Source: Burkholderiales bacterium
GTDB taxonomy: Bacteria; Pseudomonadota; Gammaproteobacteria; Burkholderiales; WYBJ01
Assembly: GCA_022841915.1 (NCBI GenBank)
Contig: JALHQN010000008.1
Coordinates: 138,713 to 202,712, forward strand
Length of the DNA: 64,000 nt
Reading direction: 5' to 3'
The number at the start of each line of letters is the position of its first letter. Positions within the stretch are counted from its first letter, which is position 1. The translations under genes were made by a program, and so were the position numbers. Shown piece after piece: positions 44,760 through 53,785 of the stretch. Below the pieces are notes generated by a model. It searched no databases. It saw only the letters and a list, made by a program, of their open reading frames with translations, and was not told where the DNA came from.

Positions 44760-45560
44760 ATGTCCGAGACGACTCCGACGTTGCCCGAACCTTCCAGGCT
44801 CATGCGCCACCGCGCCCTGGCCTGGCTGGGTGTGCGATGGCGCATCGTGCACACCTCGGCGGTCTTGCTCGTCCTGGCGCTCTCCCCGTCGAGCTACACG
44901 CGCTCCCATCGGGATGCCATCGCCCGCAATCTGGTCGCCGCCTGCGCGCGCAACCTGCTCTGGTCTAGCCTGCTCTCGGCCTTGATCAGCATCGTCATCA
45001 TCCGCATCGTGCTGGTGACTTCCATCAGCTACGGTTTGTCGCAATACGCGCTGGAGATGTTGATTCGCGTGCTGGTGCTGGAACTGATCCCGCTCACCGC
45101 GGTGCTCTTCGTCGCCGTACGCATCGCCGTGCCGTCGCTGGTGCGCACCGCGAGCTCTCGCCCCGAGCGCGCCGATGCCCACCCCCTCGATCCGGAACGC
45201 CTCGCCCGCGAAGCCCTGCCCATCGCGATCACCACGACCTTCGCCGTCCTGCTGCTGGCGACGGTCAGCTGCGTGCTGGCCGCGGTGCTTGCCTACTTCT
45301 CGGTACACGGGATAACCGCCGGCGGCCTCGCCTCGTTCACCCGCACCTTCGGGCGCGTGTTCGACCCGACCGTCTCCTTGCTCTTCGGGCTCAAGACGCT
45401 GCTGTTCGCCCTGGCGGCGGGCATGCTGCCCGTGGCCTCCGCCCTGGTCGATCGCATCGGCGCCGCACCGCGCGCAAGCGTGATGGTGCAAGCGCTCGTG
45501 CGTCTGCTGTTCGTGATCCTGCTGATCGAGGCAGCTTCGCTCGTCGGCAACTATTATTGA
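44760..45560 (+). CDS. MlaE-like permease of an MCE-type ABC transporter
   Basis: 266-residue inner-membrane permease. The order of features matches MlaE: an amphipathic N-terminus, a helix ending YGLSQYALEMLIRVLVLELI, then PLTAVLFVAVRIAVPSLV (the counterpart of the ELGPVLTAL---GR element). Membrane segments ITTTFAVLLLATVSCVLAAV, LKTLLFALAAGMLPVASALV and LVRLLFVILLIEAA follow. It is divergent from canonical MlaE. The start ATG 44760 lacks a clear ribosome site. It is followed by a MlaD-like gene and a lipoprotein gene, so the operon probably moves phospholipid or hydrophobic substrates between membranes. Confidence 0.82.
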   Translation: MSETTPTLPEPSRLMRHRALAWLGVRWRIVHTSAVLLVLALSPSSYTRSHRDAIARNLVAACARNLLWSSLLSALISIVIIRIVLVTSISYGLSQYALEMLIRVLVLELIPLTAVLFVAVRIAVPSLVRTASSRPERADAHPLDPERLAREALPIAITTTFAVLLLATVSCVLAAVLAYFSVHGITAGGLASFTRTFGRVFDPTVSLLFGLKTLLFALAAGMLPVASALVDRIGAAPRASVMVQALVRLLFVILLIEAASLVGNYY

Positions 45561-45597
45561 TGCGCCACCGCCTTTTTCCGAGTTCCATAGACATCGC

Positions 45598-46596
45598 ATG
45601 CAAGACGACTCCTCAGACCCAAGAACCAGCGCCCGCGTGGCGTTCAAAGCCTCGCTGCTGATTGCCTTGTTCGTCGCGTTGATCGGCGTATCGGTGTTCT
45701 ACCTGCTCTTCGCCCGCGGCCTGTTCGAGGAGACGCAAACGCTGGTGCTTCGAGCCGAGGACAGCGAAGGCGTCACGGTCGGCATGGATCTCACCTTCTC
45801 GGGCTTTCCCATCGGGCGCGTGCGAGAAATCCAGCTCGCCGAGGACGGCACCGCTCATCTCATCCTCGACGTGCCGACCAAAGACGCCCGGTGGCTGCGC
45901 ACCACGAGCGTCTTCACGCTGACCCGCGGCCTGCTCGGCAACACCAATCTGCGCGCCTACACCGGCATTCCCGAGGATCCGCCGCTCCCCGATGGCGCGG
46001 AGCGCCCGGTGCTGATCGGCGATGCGACCGGCGATATCCCGCGCATGCTCACCGAGACCCGCGAGCTGATCGCCAATCTGACCAAATTCACGGCCGCCGG
46101 CGGCTCTCTCGCCAACAGCCTGGACCACATGGAGAAGTTCGCCGGCAAGCTCGCCGGCTCGAACGGCGCGCTCGCGGCTCTGCTCGGCGACGATGCGGCA
46201 GGCAAGAAAATCGGTGCAGCACTGGATAGAACCAACACACTGATCGCACGCGTGGACGCCCTCGTAGCCAAGGCGGATGCCCGGGTATTCGGCACCGAGG
46301 GCCTCGCAGCGAAGGCCGATGCGCAAGTCTTCGGCACGGGCGGCCTGCTCCCCGAAGCGCGTGCGGCCATCGTCGAACTCAAGGGCGGCCTCACCGATGC
46401 ACGCGAGAGCTTGCGCAAGGTCGACGCGATGCTGGTCGATGCCCAAGCCATCACCGCCAACGCACGCGAAGCGACTAGCGATCTGGGCGCCCTGCGTGCG
46501 GAAGTCGACGCCAATCTGCGCAAGCTCAATCGCATGATCGATGAAGTGAACCGGCGCTGGCCCTTCGCGCGCGAGGTGGAGTTCAAGCTGCCATGA
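45598..46596 (+). CDS. MlaD/MCE-domain lipid-transport protein
   Basis: 332-residue membrane-anchored periplasmic protein. The helix LLIALFVALIGVSVFYLLFA near residues 19-38 anchors it. The MCE domain follows: LVLRAEDSEGVTVGMDLTF, SGFPIGRVREIQLAEDG, and ending around LRAYTGIPEDPP. The C-terminal half is a long helical region with heptad-like repeats (ALVAKADARVFGTEGLAAKA, LTDARESLRKVDAMLVDAQA) that likely forms the periplasmic tunnel. There is an internal near-repeat, AKADARVFGTEG / AKADAQVFGTGG. It is encoded between permease and lipoprotein. Confidence 0.9.
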   Translation: MQDDSSDPRTSARVAFKASLLIALFVALIGVSVFYLLFARGLFEETQTLVLRAEDSEGVTVGMDLTFSGFPIGRVREIQLAEDGTAHLILDVPTKDARWLRTTSVFTLTRGLLGNTNLRAYTGIPEDPPLPDGAERPVLIGDATGDIPRMLTETRELIANLTKFTAAGGSLANSLDHMEKFAGKLAGSNGALAALLGDDAAGKKIGAALDRTNTLIARVDALVAKADARVFGTEGLAAKADAQVFGTGGLLPEARAAIVELKGGLTDARESLRKVDAMLVDAQAITANAREATSDLGALRAEVDANLRKLNRMIDEVNRRWPFAREVEFKLP

Positions 46597-47291
46597 TGCG
46601 CACCGAGGCTCGTTCATCCGCCGCTGCGACGAAGAAGGCACTCGCCGGACTGTCGATCATCCTCATGCTGAGTGCATGCGCCAGCACGCCCCCGCCGCCG
46701 CCATGGCGCGCCGAGGCCCAATCCTGGCTCCACCAGGGTATCGACAGCTATCTCGACGGCGCCACCGCCGCCTCGGACGCTGCCTTCGAGCGCGGCCGCC
46801 GGGAGATCGCCAGCAGTGGCCGCATCGATCTGCTCGCGCGTGCGGAACTCATGCGGTGTGCCGCAGCCGTCGCCAGCGCCGTCTTCGAGCCCTGCGCCGG
46901 CTTCGATCCGCTGCGTCAGGATGCCGGGGCTGCCGAGCGAGCGTACGCCGACTATCTCGCGGGCAGCCTACAAGGCGAGGCCGGCAAGCTGCTCCCCGCA
47001 GCCCACCGCCCGTTCGTCGCCGATGCGCTCGCGGGCGAGGCGGCGCTCGGCACCCTCAAAGCGATCGAGGATCCGCTGAGCCGACTGGTCGCGCTCGGCG
47101 TGCTCTTCAGGAGCGGACGCGCACATGCCAACGCCATCGCACTGGGTGTCGACACCGCCTCGGAGCGCGGATGGCGCCGCCCGCTGCTCGCCTGGCTGGA
47201 AATTCAGGCGAGATTGCTCGAACAAGCCGGGCAGCACGAGGAAGCGCAGCGGGTGAAGCGACGGATCGGCATCGTCGGCGCCTCCCGATAA
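46593..47291 (+). CDS. lipoprotein of the MCE operon
   Basis: 232-residue lipoprotein. The N-terminus contains LAGLSIILMLSACAS with a lipobox (LSAC), giving a lipidated Cys near residue 28 followed by a Pro-rich stretch. The mature part is helical and Ala-rich (WLHQGIDSYLDGATAASDAA, RAELMRCAAAVASAVFEP), suggesting TPR-like repeats. It overlaps the MCE gene stop as ATGA (46593-46596), so it is cotranslated. It may correspond functionally to the auxiliary lipoprotein of other MCE systems. No Mla ATPase follows in the window. Confidence 0.8.
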   Translation: MMRTEARSSAAATKKALAGLSIILMLSACASTPPPPPWRAEAQSWLHQGIDSYLDGATAASDAAFERGRREIASSGRIDLLARAELMRCAAAVASAVFEPCAGFDPLRQDAGAAERAYADYLAGSLQGEAGKLLPAAHRPFVADALAGEAALGTLKAIEDPLSRLVALGVLFRSGRAHANAIALGVDTASERGWRRPLLAWLEIQARLLEQAGQHEEAQRVKRRIGIVGASR

Positions 47292-47465
47292 GACCGATCG
47301 GAGGCGACCCGGCACTGTTCGATTGACCCATCGCAAGGAAGCCTGCGAAGTAACCGCCTATCATGATCGATGTGACCCGCACGCGCTGACCGATGTCGTC
47401 GACCGCGCCTTCGCGCTCCGGGTCTAGGGCAGCATCGTGGCAGGATGGTCCTCGGGAGAATCGAT

Positions 47466-48194
47466 ATGAGTGTTCGCGGCTTCGTCAACATGCTTTGTGG
47501 TGGCGGGATGGCTCTTGCGGTGATGACGAGTGCGCACGGCGCCGGCGTGGCGAGTTACGACATTTCCAACACGCTACCCAGCGGTGCGGGCGGTTGGACC
47601 CACGTTTACGACGGCGCGATCACCTGCGACGACAACACCGGCCTGTGCAACTACAGCGGCGGTTCGGGCACGCTCAACGATGGCGTCATCCCGACTCAAA
47701 TCACCGACAACCAGCTCTTTTACGGGGCAACCGGGCCGGTGATCACGCTGCGCCTCGATACGCTGTCGCACGTGAACTCGGTGCAGATCTACGGCGGCAA
47801 TCCCGACGCAAGCAGCGGCCCCTCGTCGTTGTCGGGCGATTTCATTCCGGGCAGCCTGACGGGCTGGTCGGTAACGATCGGCGGCCAGACCCTCGCGCTT
47901 TCCAGCGTAGCCTTCGGCCTCGACTGTCAGTCCGGCCGCTGCGACGACCGCGTCGAACTCGCCGGCACCGGCCTCGATCGGCTGCCGACCGACACCGTCG
48001 TTCTGAGCGCGTTCCAGGGTGGCTTTCTGACCCAGGTCGAAGCCGGGCCGGGGTTCTACGTATTCAATATCGGCGAGGTCGGCGTCGATTCGGTGGCGGT
48101 CGTGCCGGAACCCGCGACCTATGCCCTGATGCTCGCAGGCCTGATTGCAATCATCGCAGCGGTGCGGGTTTCGCCGTCACGTCCTTGCACTTGA
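47466..48194 (+). CDS. PEP-CTERM sorting-domain protein
   Basis: 242-residue exported protein. ATG 47466 is preceded by GGGAG; an in-frame GTG/ATG at 47445 would add seven residues. The signal peptide is CGGGMALAVMTSAHGA. The mature part has a beta-sandwich look with GGWTHVYDGAITCDDNTGLC and ATGPVITLRLDTLSHVNSVQ, resembling discoidin/DUF1566-like surface domains but not assignable. The sorting signal is VPEPATYALMLAGLIAIIAA followed by VRVSPSRPCT. It is convergent with the long repeat protein. Confidence 0.87.
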   Translation: MSVRGFVNMLCGGGMALAVMTSAHGAGVASYDISNTLPSGAGGWTHVYDGAITCDDNTGLCNYSGGSGTLNDGVIPTQITDNQLFYGATGPVITLRLDTLSHVNSVQIYGGNPDASSGPSSLSGDFIPGSLTGWSVTIGGQTLALSSVAFGLDCQSGRCDDRVELAGTGLDRLPTDTVVLSAFQGGFLTQVEAGPGFYVFNIGEVGVDSVAVVPEPATYALMLAGLIAIIAAVRVSPSRPCT

Positions 48195-48304
48195 TCTGCT
48201 TGCCCAGGACAGTTGCCGGGCGTGCAGTTCCCGATCAGCGCTGAAGAGACTGCGTCTCGGCATTCGGCCTGCCGAGGCATCGATGCGCCCCGTGCCGCGG
48301 GGTG

Positions 48305-50902
48305 CTACCGCTCGATGCGGCGCTGCCGACGGACGCGTGCACCGATCATCGCCAGGCCCGCCAACGCCAGCATCCAGCCCGCGGGCTCGGGCACCGCGGC
48401 CACGCGCAGCGTCAGATCCTGCGGCCCGTAGACGGCATCGAAGACGACCCCGCTGCCGAAGCCGACCCAGACGATCTGATCGAATGCCGTGTCGCCGCTG
48501 CGCTGGGCGAAGTCCATGATGACGAAGCTGTCACCGAGGACCGCCGTGTAGCCGAGCGCCACGACTTCGAGCGAGCCGCCGAAGCCGACGCTGCCGCCCA
48601 CGACCAGGCGGTCGAAGTCGGTCAAACTGGCCAGTTCCACGCTGAGCGTGCCCTCGGGTGCCAGTATCAAGTCGCCGCTGAGGCTCAGCGTGCCGGTCGA
48701 AGACCCTGGCGCGATCAGCCCGCGGTTCACGACGCCAGGGACTTGCAGCGTCCCATGACCGGCGAGCGCGCCCTCGTTCACGAACGAGGCCTGGTTCAGC
48801 TGCATCACGGCGCCGGCGCCGACGCGCAAGCTGCCGAGGTTGACGAAGCCAGCCGCCCACTGCGTCGTGCCGCTGCCGGTCTTGACGTAAGCCCCCTCGT
48901 TGATGAACCACTTGCCGACGGACCCGCCTGAGCCCGAGCCGACCTGCGTGTCGTAGGCGTTGGCGTCGATCCAGGTGCCGCGGTTGACGATGGTGGCCGC
49001 ACCGTTGAACTGGATGTCGTTGCCGAAGGCGCCGGTGTTGCCCGTCCACGTCGTGGTGCCGTTGGCCTCGACCCGCCGGCCTGCGGCGATCAGGTGGTCG
49101 CCGTTGCCCGTGATCAGAAGATCGCCGCCGAAGCGCGTCGTGCCCGGACCCGACTGGGTGCCCCCCTCGATCACGGCCGCGCCCGTCACCACCACGAGAC
49201 CTTCGCCCTGTAGCACACCGCCCGTCTGCGCATAGCCGCCGACGGTGAAACTGCCGTCGACCGCGAAGTGGCCATGGGTCAATCGCAGCTCGCCGATATG
49301 GCTGCTGCTGCCGAGTAGCCGAACGTCGACCGCGGGCGAGTTGTTGGCGTCGATCTGCACGCGCCCGCTACCACCGAACGTCACACCGTCCAGCGTGGCG
49401 GTGCCGCTGCTGCCGGCGGCGCGGCCGAAGCTCAGCGTCGCCCCTTCGGCAATCTTGAAGTGGCCGGTGCTGGTGCTGTCGGCGGCACCACTCAGGGCCA
49501 GGCGGCCAGCCTGGACGTCCACGGAGCCCAGGTTGGCGAAGGCGACATCGAGATCGACCGTGCCCGCGCCGGTCTTGGTGTAGGTGCCAAGGTTGTCGAA
49601 GTGTTTGGCGCTGCCGCTGATGCCGCTTCCGATCGAGCTGTCGAAGGCGTTGCTGTCGAGCCAAGCGCCGTGGTTGACGATCGTCGCCGCAGTGTTCATC
49701 AGGATACGCGTGGCAAAGCTCGCGGTGCCGCCGCCCCAGGTGGTGGTGCCATGGGTCTCGAGCGTGCGCCCACCGGCGAGGATCTTCTCGCCGGCACCGC
49801 TGATGCTGCCGCCGATCGTCAGCGGGCCGGCGAAGCGCGTCGTGCCGCTGCCCGCCTGCTGACCGGCGATGTAGGTCGCCGCGCCTTCGACAACCAGCAG
49901 ACCTGCGCCCTGGACCGCGCCGCCGGTCTGCAGGAAGCTGCCGACATCGAAGCGACCGGCAATGTCGAACTGGCCGCTCGCCACCTCGAGCAAGCCTTCA
50001 TGGCGGCTGGTGCCGAGCAGGCGCAGGTCGACCGGCGAGCTGTTGTTGGCGTCGACCATCAGCCGCCCGCTGCCGCTGAAGCTCACGCCGTCGAGCGTCG
50101 CCAGCCCCACGCTGCCACTGCCGCGGCCGAAGCTCAGCGTCGCACCGGAGGCGATGTGGAAGCTGCCCTTGCTTGTGCTATCCGCCGCGCCGCGCAGCGC
50201 GAGCTGGCCGGCTTGGACGCTCACCGTGCCGGCGTTGTCGAACGCGACCATGGCGTCGGTGATGCCGGCACCGGTCTTGGTGTAGGTGCCCCTGTTGTCG
50301 AAGCGCTTGGTCGTGATCGCGGGACCCGATCCCAGCGTCACGTCGAAGACGTGGCTGTCCGTCCAGTCACCGTCGTTCAGGATCAGTCCACCGCCGGTGT
50401 CGAACCGGATGTTGCCGCTGTTGGCGGCCGAGTTGCCGCCCCAAGTCGTGGCACCCAGGGTCTGTATCGTGCGGCCACCGAGGATCGTTCGCAGGCCATT
50501 GCCGGTCAATGCCAGCGCACCCTCGAAGCGGGTCGCGCCGGCACCGGACAGCGTGCCGGCACTCAAGCTCGCGGCGCCGAGCACAGTCAATTGGCCGCTG
50601 CCGGAGATCGTGCCACCGGTCATCTCCAGACCGCCCACGATCTGGGCAAAGCTGAGACCGGCGTTGCCGCTGGCGATGAACGCCCGGTCGGTGGCGCCGG
50701 GGACGCCGGCGGGCGACCAGTTGCCGGCGTCGTCCCAGGCGCCGCTGCCCCCGAACCAGTTGCGGTCCACGGCCAGAGCCGGCGCCGCCGTGCAGGCGAG
50801 CAATACCGCGGTGGCAATCGCGCGGCGGCCGGACACGATGGCCAACAGGCTGCCGGCGGGGGCCTGCGTCCGATGGCGGGCAGCTGGTGTCTGTGCGGAC
50901 AT
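48305..50902 (-). CDS. PEP-CTERM surface protein with three long beta-helix repeats
   Basis: 865-residue exported protein. The signal peptide (AIATAVLLACTAAPALAVDR) is followed by an autotransporter-like NWFGGSGAWDDAGNWSPAGVP segment. Three tandem units of about 233, 233 and 140 residues follow. Each carries TTRFxGxLxITGNG, GTTTWxGNT, FDNxGTYTKTGAG (or similar) and LSFGRGSGSVGLATLDGV-like motifs. Unit 1 spans about 50570-49870, unit 2 49870-49170 and unit 3 49170-48745. The C-terminus is VPEPAGWMLALAGLAMIGAR plus RRQRR. Without an autotransporter barrel it is displayed through the exosortase route, and its length suggests an adhesin or matrix role. Confidence 0.9.
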   Translation of the reverse strand: MSAQTPAARHRTQAPAGSLLAIVSGRRAIATAVLLACTAAPALAVDRNWFGGSGAWDDAGNWSPAGVPGATDRAFIASGNAGLSFAQIVGGLEMTGGTISGSGQLTVLGAASLSAGTLSGAGATRFEGALALTGNGLRTILGGRTIQTLGATTWGGNSAANSGNIRFDTGGGLILNDGDWTDSHVFDVTLGSGPAITTKRFDNRGTYTKTGAGITDAMVAFDNAGTVSVQAGQLALRGAADSTSKGSFHIASGATLSFGRGSGSVGLATLDGVSFSGSGRLMVDANNSSPVDLRLLGTSRHEGLLEVASGQFDIAGRFDVGSFLQTGGAVQGAGLLVVEGAATYIAGQQAGSGTTRFAGPLTIGGSISGAGEKILAGGRTLETHGTTTWGGGTASFATRILMNTAATIVNHGAWLDSNAFDSSIGSGISGSAKHFDNLGTYTKTGAGTVDLDVAFANLGSVDVQAGRLALSGAADSTSTGHFKIAEGATLSFGRAAGSSGTATLDGVTFGGSGRVQIDANNSPAVDVRLLGSSSHIGELRLTHGHFAVDGSFTVGGYAQTGGVLQGEGLVVVTGAAVIEGGTQSGPGTTRFGGDLLITGNGDHLIAAGRRVEANGTTTWTGNTGAFGNDIQFNGAATIVNRGTWIDANAYDTQVGSGSGGSVGKWFINEGAYVKTGSGTTQWAAGFVNLGSLRVGAGAVMQLNQASFVNEGALAGHGTLQVPGVVNRGLIAPGSSTGTLSLSGDLILAPEGTLSVELASLTDFDRLVVGGSVGFGGSLEVVALGYTAVLGDSFVIMDFAQRSGDTAFDQIVWVGFGSGVVFDAVYGPQDLTLRVAAVPEPAGWMLALAGLAMIGARVRRQRRIER

Positions 50903-50971
50903 GCGCGATCTCCTGCGAACCTAGGGTTTGGACGAAAGAAGCTACTCCGAATGCATTATTCTTGTTTGGCT

Positions 50972-50987
50972 AGCACTGTATCGTCCG
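50972..50987 (-). promoter_or_regulatory. weak sigma-54-like site upstream of the PEP-CTERM repeat protein
   Basis: On the minus strand CGG-N10-GCT gives correct GG/GC spacing and a fitting final base, but few other consensus positions match. It is 70 nt upstream of the ATG, so it is placed plausibly but is weak. Confidence 0.2.
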
Positions 50988-51120
50988 CACTTTAAGGGGG
51001 CAATCGTGCGTCGGCGTACGGATAGCCCGCAGGGCATCAGTCGGAAACGTCCGCTTTAGCGAGACGCCGAGGATAGGCGCCCAGTGCAGGGCGATCGATC
51101 GTGGCCGCAGCCCAGGCCTA

Positions 51121-51309
51121 GTGTCCTGAGTCAGAAATTCGCTGAACAAAAGCGCCGAGAATCGACGCCATGCTTTGTCGGAAATCCTCGCCAGGTGTCC
51201 AACCTGGCTGCGGTTTCCTTCGCGTCTGACGCCGATTTCGACCCTTTTGTACCGTCTGCATCATCGATACCGTTCAGCCACTCGTCAACGAATCTCTGAC
51301 TCAGGACAC
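51121..51309. mobile_element. MITE-like element with terminal inverted repeats flanked by TA
   Basis: A 189-bp element has 21-bp terminal inverted repeats (51121-51141 and 51289-51309) that match at 20 of 21 positions and begin GTGTCCTGAGTCAGA. Both ends are flanked by TA, as expected for an IS630/Tc1-mariner-type target duplication. It encodes no transposase, so it would move only with a helper. A second, partial copy of its left end is at 60875. It lies between a PEP-CTERM gene and the AAA/DUF4143 gene. Confidence 0.85.
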
Positions 51310-51430
51310 TAGATCGCTGCCGAATGTCGACGTGTCGGACGACCTGCCGCGTGCCTCGCTTCGCGTTCGCCACGACCGCCGACACCGTTCAAGCAGCGCT
51401 TCGGACGCTCAGGTGGACGGTGAACCGTGC

Positions 51431-52564
51431 TCAAGCATCCAACCCAGCCAGCCAGCGCGCCGCGTCGGTGATCTGCACGCCTGAGCGGAATTCCTCCTGG
51501 CGCAAGTCGCGCACCAGCTGCACGCTTTCGGCCTCGGGGAACTTCGCCGCGAAGCCTGTCAATGCACGGTGCAGGGTCGGCTCTGCGAGCTTGCATTCGA
51601 TCAAGTGAGTCAGGCGATTGTCTTCGCTGAGCGCGAAGTCGACTTCGGCACCGTCCTTGGTGCGGATGTAGTGCAAGCCGCTCTCCTTGCCCAGGGCGTC
51701 CTGGCGAAAGTGAACGTGCTTGAGCAGCATCGCGGCCACCGCGTTTTCGAAGCGTATGCCCTCGTCGCCGCGAACCAACCCGATGTCGAAGAAGTAAACC
51801 TTGGGTGTCTGCAGGATGGCCCGAGCGATGTTGCGATGCCAGGGCTGCACGGTGAACACGATGTACAAGGCTTGCAGGATGTCGAGATAGCGTTTCAGAG
51901 TGGTCGGTGAAACGGCGAGATCACGGGCGATAGAAGCGAGCGACAAGGGAGACCCGACCCGTTCGCGCAGCATTTCGACGAACAGCCGCATGGTGCCGAT
52001 CTCATGCAGGCGGGAAAATTCGACTACGTCTTCGCGAATCAGATCGGTGAAGTACTGCCTGCGCCAACGCTCGGCATCCACCGCGTTGTCGGCCAGACAA
52101 GGATCGGGGAAACCGCCGCGCTCCATCAACCGGGCGAGGGCATCGGACGGACTCGCCCCCTGCTGTTCGCACCACTCGCGCACGGAAATCGGATGCAGGC
52201 GAAAGGCCAGATAGCGCCCGGCTAAGGATTCGCCACTCTGGCGCCAGGTTTCCATACGGGCGCTGCCGGTGACCAGGAGTGCCTGCGTCGGCGGACGGCC
52301 GTCGACAACACCCTTGAGCCAATTCTTCCAGCCCGGCATCTTGTGGACTTCGTCCATCACCAGCAGGTTGGTATGCGGGCTCCAGCTGCCGCGCAGCAAG
52401 ATGGCGCGATCCGCCGCGATATCCCAGTTGAGATACTGAGCGGAGCCGAAGGCAATCATCTGCTCGCGACAGAGCGTCGTTTTCCCTACTTGCCGGGGGC
52501 CGGTGAGCAGAATCATCTTGCGCCGCAGATCGGCGGCGACCAGATCGTCGAGGTAACGTTTCAT
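51431..52564 (-). CDS. AAA-family ATPase with DUF4143 domain
   Basis: 377-residue protein of the AAA_14/DUF4143 family. The Walker A is LLTGPRQVGKTTLCREQM and Walker B LLVMDEVHKMPGW, with a sensor region QALLVTGSARMETW. The C-terminal DUF4143 domain has FFDIGLVRGDEGIRFENAVA, and the PD-(D/E)XK-like AEVDFALSEDN plus LIECKLAEP. Such proteins are abundant in mobile or accessory regions and of unknown role. The start at 52564 is backed by family length. It sits beside the TA-flanked MITE, consistent with a recently rearranged region. Confidence 0.9.
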   Translation of the reverse strand: MKRYLDDLVAADLRRKMILLTGPRQVGKTTLCREQMIAFGSAQYLNWDIAADRAILLRGSWSPHTNLLVMDEVHKMPGWKNWLKGVVDGRPPTQALLVTGSARMETWRQSGESLAGRYLAFRLHPISVREWCEQQGASPSDALARLMERGGFPDPCLADNAVDAERWRRQYFTDLIREDVVEFSRLHEIGTMRLFVEMLRERVGSPLSLASIARDLAVSPTTLKRYLDILQALYIVFTVQPWHRNIARAILQTPKVYFFDIGLVRGDEGIRFENAVAAMLLKHVHFRQDALGKESGLHYIRTKDGAEVDFALSEDNRLTHLIECKLAEPTLHRALTGFAAKFPEAESVQLVRDLRQEEFRSGVQITDAARWLAGLDA

Positions 52565-52662
52565 TCCGACTATTTTATCTACGACTGGCAGATAGTCGCG
52601 ACTTTTTTGCAGTGTCGGTAGAAACAGTCGGAAGTTTGTCCGCCGACCAAGAGCGAGGAGAT

Positions 52663-52715
52663 CCCTTGAAACGGCCCACGATCACGATGAATCCGTAGGC
52701 TGGCGAGGTCGGACC
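52663..52715. repeat. dispersed repeat, copy 1
   Basis: About 55 bp beginning CTTGAAACGG, with core ATCACGATGAATCCGT. A diverged second copy is at 56207-56262; the 30-bp cores match at 25 positions. This copy lies just beyond the stop of a PEP-CTERM gene. Confidence 0.55.
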
Positions 52716-52738
52716 CGGCGCGAGCGCTTCCCGCTTGT

Positions 52739-53785
52739 TCAGCGCTTGGTCGCCGAAAGCGATGCAGTGCGCCTCCTACGGGCCGCGGCCAGCAGCACCA
52801 GCATGCCGGCGCCGAACATGGCCCATGTCGACGGTTCGGGAATCGGCGTCGCCACACTCAGATCGACGCCGTCCAGTGACTGCACGTTCCAGTTCTGCGC
52901 CACATCACCCGTGCTGGTAAGCACTTGGGTGATACCGCCCCAACGAACCGTCCAGCTGGAACTGGAGCCGTGGTTTGCTGCCGCACTGGTAGCCACTTGC
53001 GAGGTGGCAACGGCGTTGGCGAAAGCCGCGGACCGGGTCTCCACGGACATGTGATACGAAGTCCAGTCGCCGAACCGGAAGCTCATTTCCATCGTAGCGA
53101 CGCCAGGCACGCTACCGTCGACCGAGCGACTGATCCCTGAATCGGAGATGCTCAAGCAGTAACTGAAGCCGGCAATGCAGTTGCCGGACGGCGTCGGAAC
53201 CAACCTGCCCGGCAAATCGATCAGCACCCGACCGTCGCCGCTGGAATTGCCGGGCCAGGGGGCGAACGGCGTAACGGGCATGCCGAAATCGACGTCCACA
53301 TTGCCGCTGATCAAAAAAGGCACCTGCAGCGTCCCCAGGGTGCCCGTTAGCCCCGGCGCATCGATCATGAACGGCACTCGCACCGACGCTCTGGCATTGC
53401 CGGTAGTGCCGCCACCGATGGTGCCCATGCCGGATGTAGCCTCCATGAACGCCCCAGTGGTGCTGCGTGCACGCACCCGAGTGGCGCTGGCTGTCGCGCT
53501 GTTGAGGCTGTCGATTGCACGAGTGCCCTGGCGACCCAGCAGATCGAGCGTAAAGTCGTTCTGTGACAGGTTCGCGTTGCTGGTCAACGCCGCTTCACCC
53601 GCATTGCTCCTGAAATCTTCGTCTTGGCCGCCCGACAGGCCGACCGCCCACGTCGAGGCGACAAAATTGCCCTGGGGCACGGCGGCGGTGGCGGCCGGGG
53701 CGTTCGACGCTGCCAAGGCAAGGCCGATGATGCCGAGTGTGCGACCGCGATAGGAAGGCTTCGTAGCGGATACGACTGACAACAT
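52739..53785 (-). CDS. PEP-CTERM sorting-domain protein
   Basis: 348-residue exported protein. The start at ATG 53785 is supported by GGGAGC upstream; two residues of extra frame (TTG) lie ahead of it. The signal peptide includes LGIIGLALAASNAPAATAA. The mature domain is a beta-sandwich with many Ser/Thr/Gly (SSGDGRVLIDLPGRLVPTP, SVDGSVPGVATMEMSFRFG). The sorting signal is IPEPSTWAMFGAGMLVLLAA followed by ARRRR. No enzymatic motif is visible. It is one of three PEP-CTERM genes between the AAA-ATPase and the Fic remnant. Confidence 0.88.
   Translation of the reverse strand: MLSVVSATKPSYRGRTLGIIGLALAASNAPAATAAVPQGNFVASTWAVGLSGGQDEDFRSNAGEAALTSNANLSQNDFTLDLLGRQGTRAIDSLNSATASATRVRARSTTGAFMEATSGMGTIGGGTTGNARASVRVPFMIDAPGLTGTLGTLQVPFLISGNVDVDFGMPVTPFAPWPGNSSGDGRVLIDLPGRLVPTPSGNCIAGFSYCLSISDSGISRSVDGSVPGVATMEMSFRFGDWTSYHMSVETRSAAFANAVATSQVATSAAANHGSSSSWTVRWGGITQVLTSTGDVAQNWNVQSLDGVDLSVATPIPEPSTWAMFGAGMLVLLAAARRRRTASLSATKR

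Noticed and set aside
47427-47442. GGGCAGC-N5-TGGCA as a sigma-54 promoter for the PEP-CTERM gene at 47466
   Set aside because: The predicted transcript would start too close to the ribosome site and the -12 box is poor.
49460-50995. Plus-strand open frame opposite the PEP-CTERM repeat protein
   Set aside because: It is antisense to the repeat units and repeats with them. The real gene is supported by a signal peptide and a sorting signal.
51131-51385. Minus-strand frame reading through the MITE (RFVDEWLNGIDDADGTKGSK...)
   Set aside because: It runs from one terminal repeat to the other and has no start of its own or family. It is most likely a fortuitous open frame in a short non-coding element.
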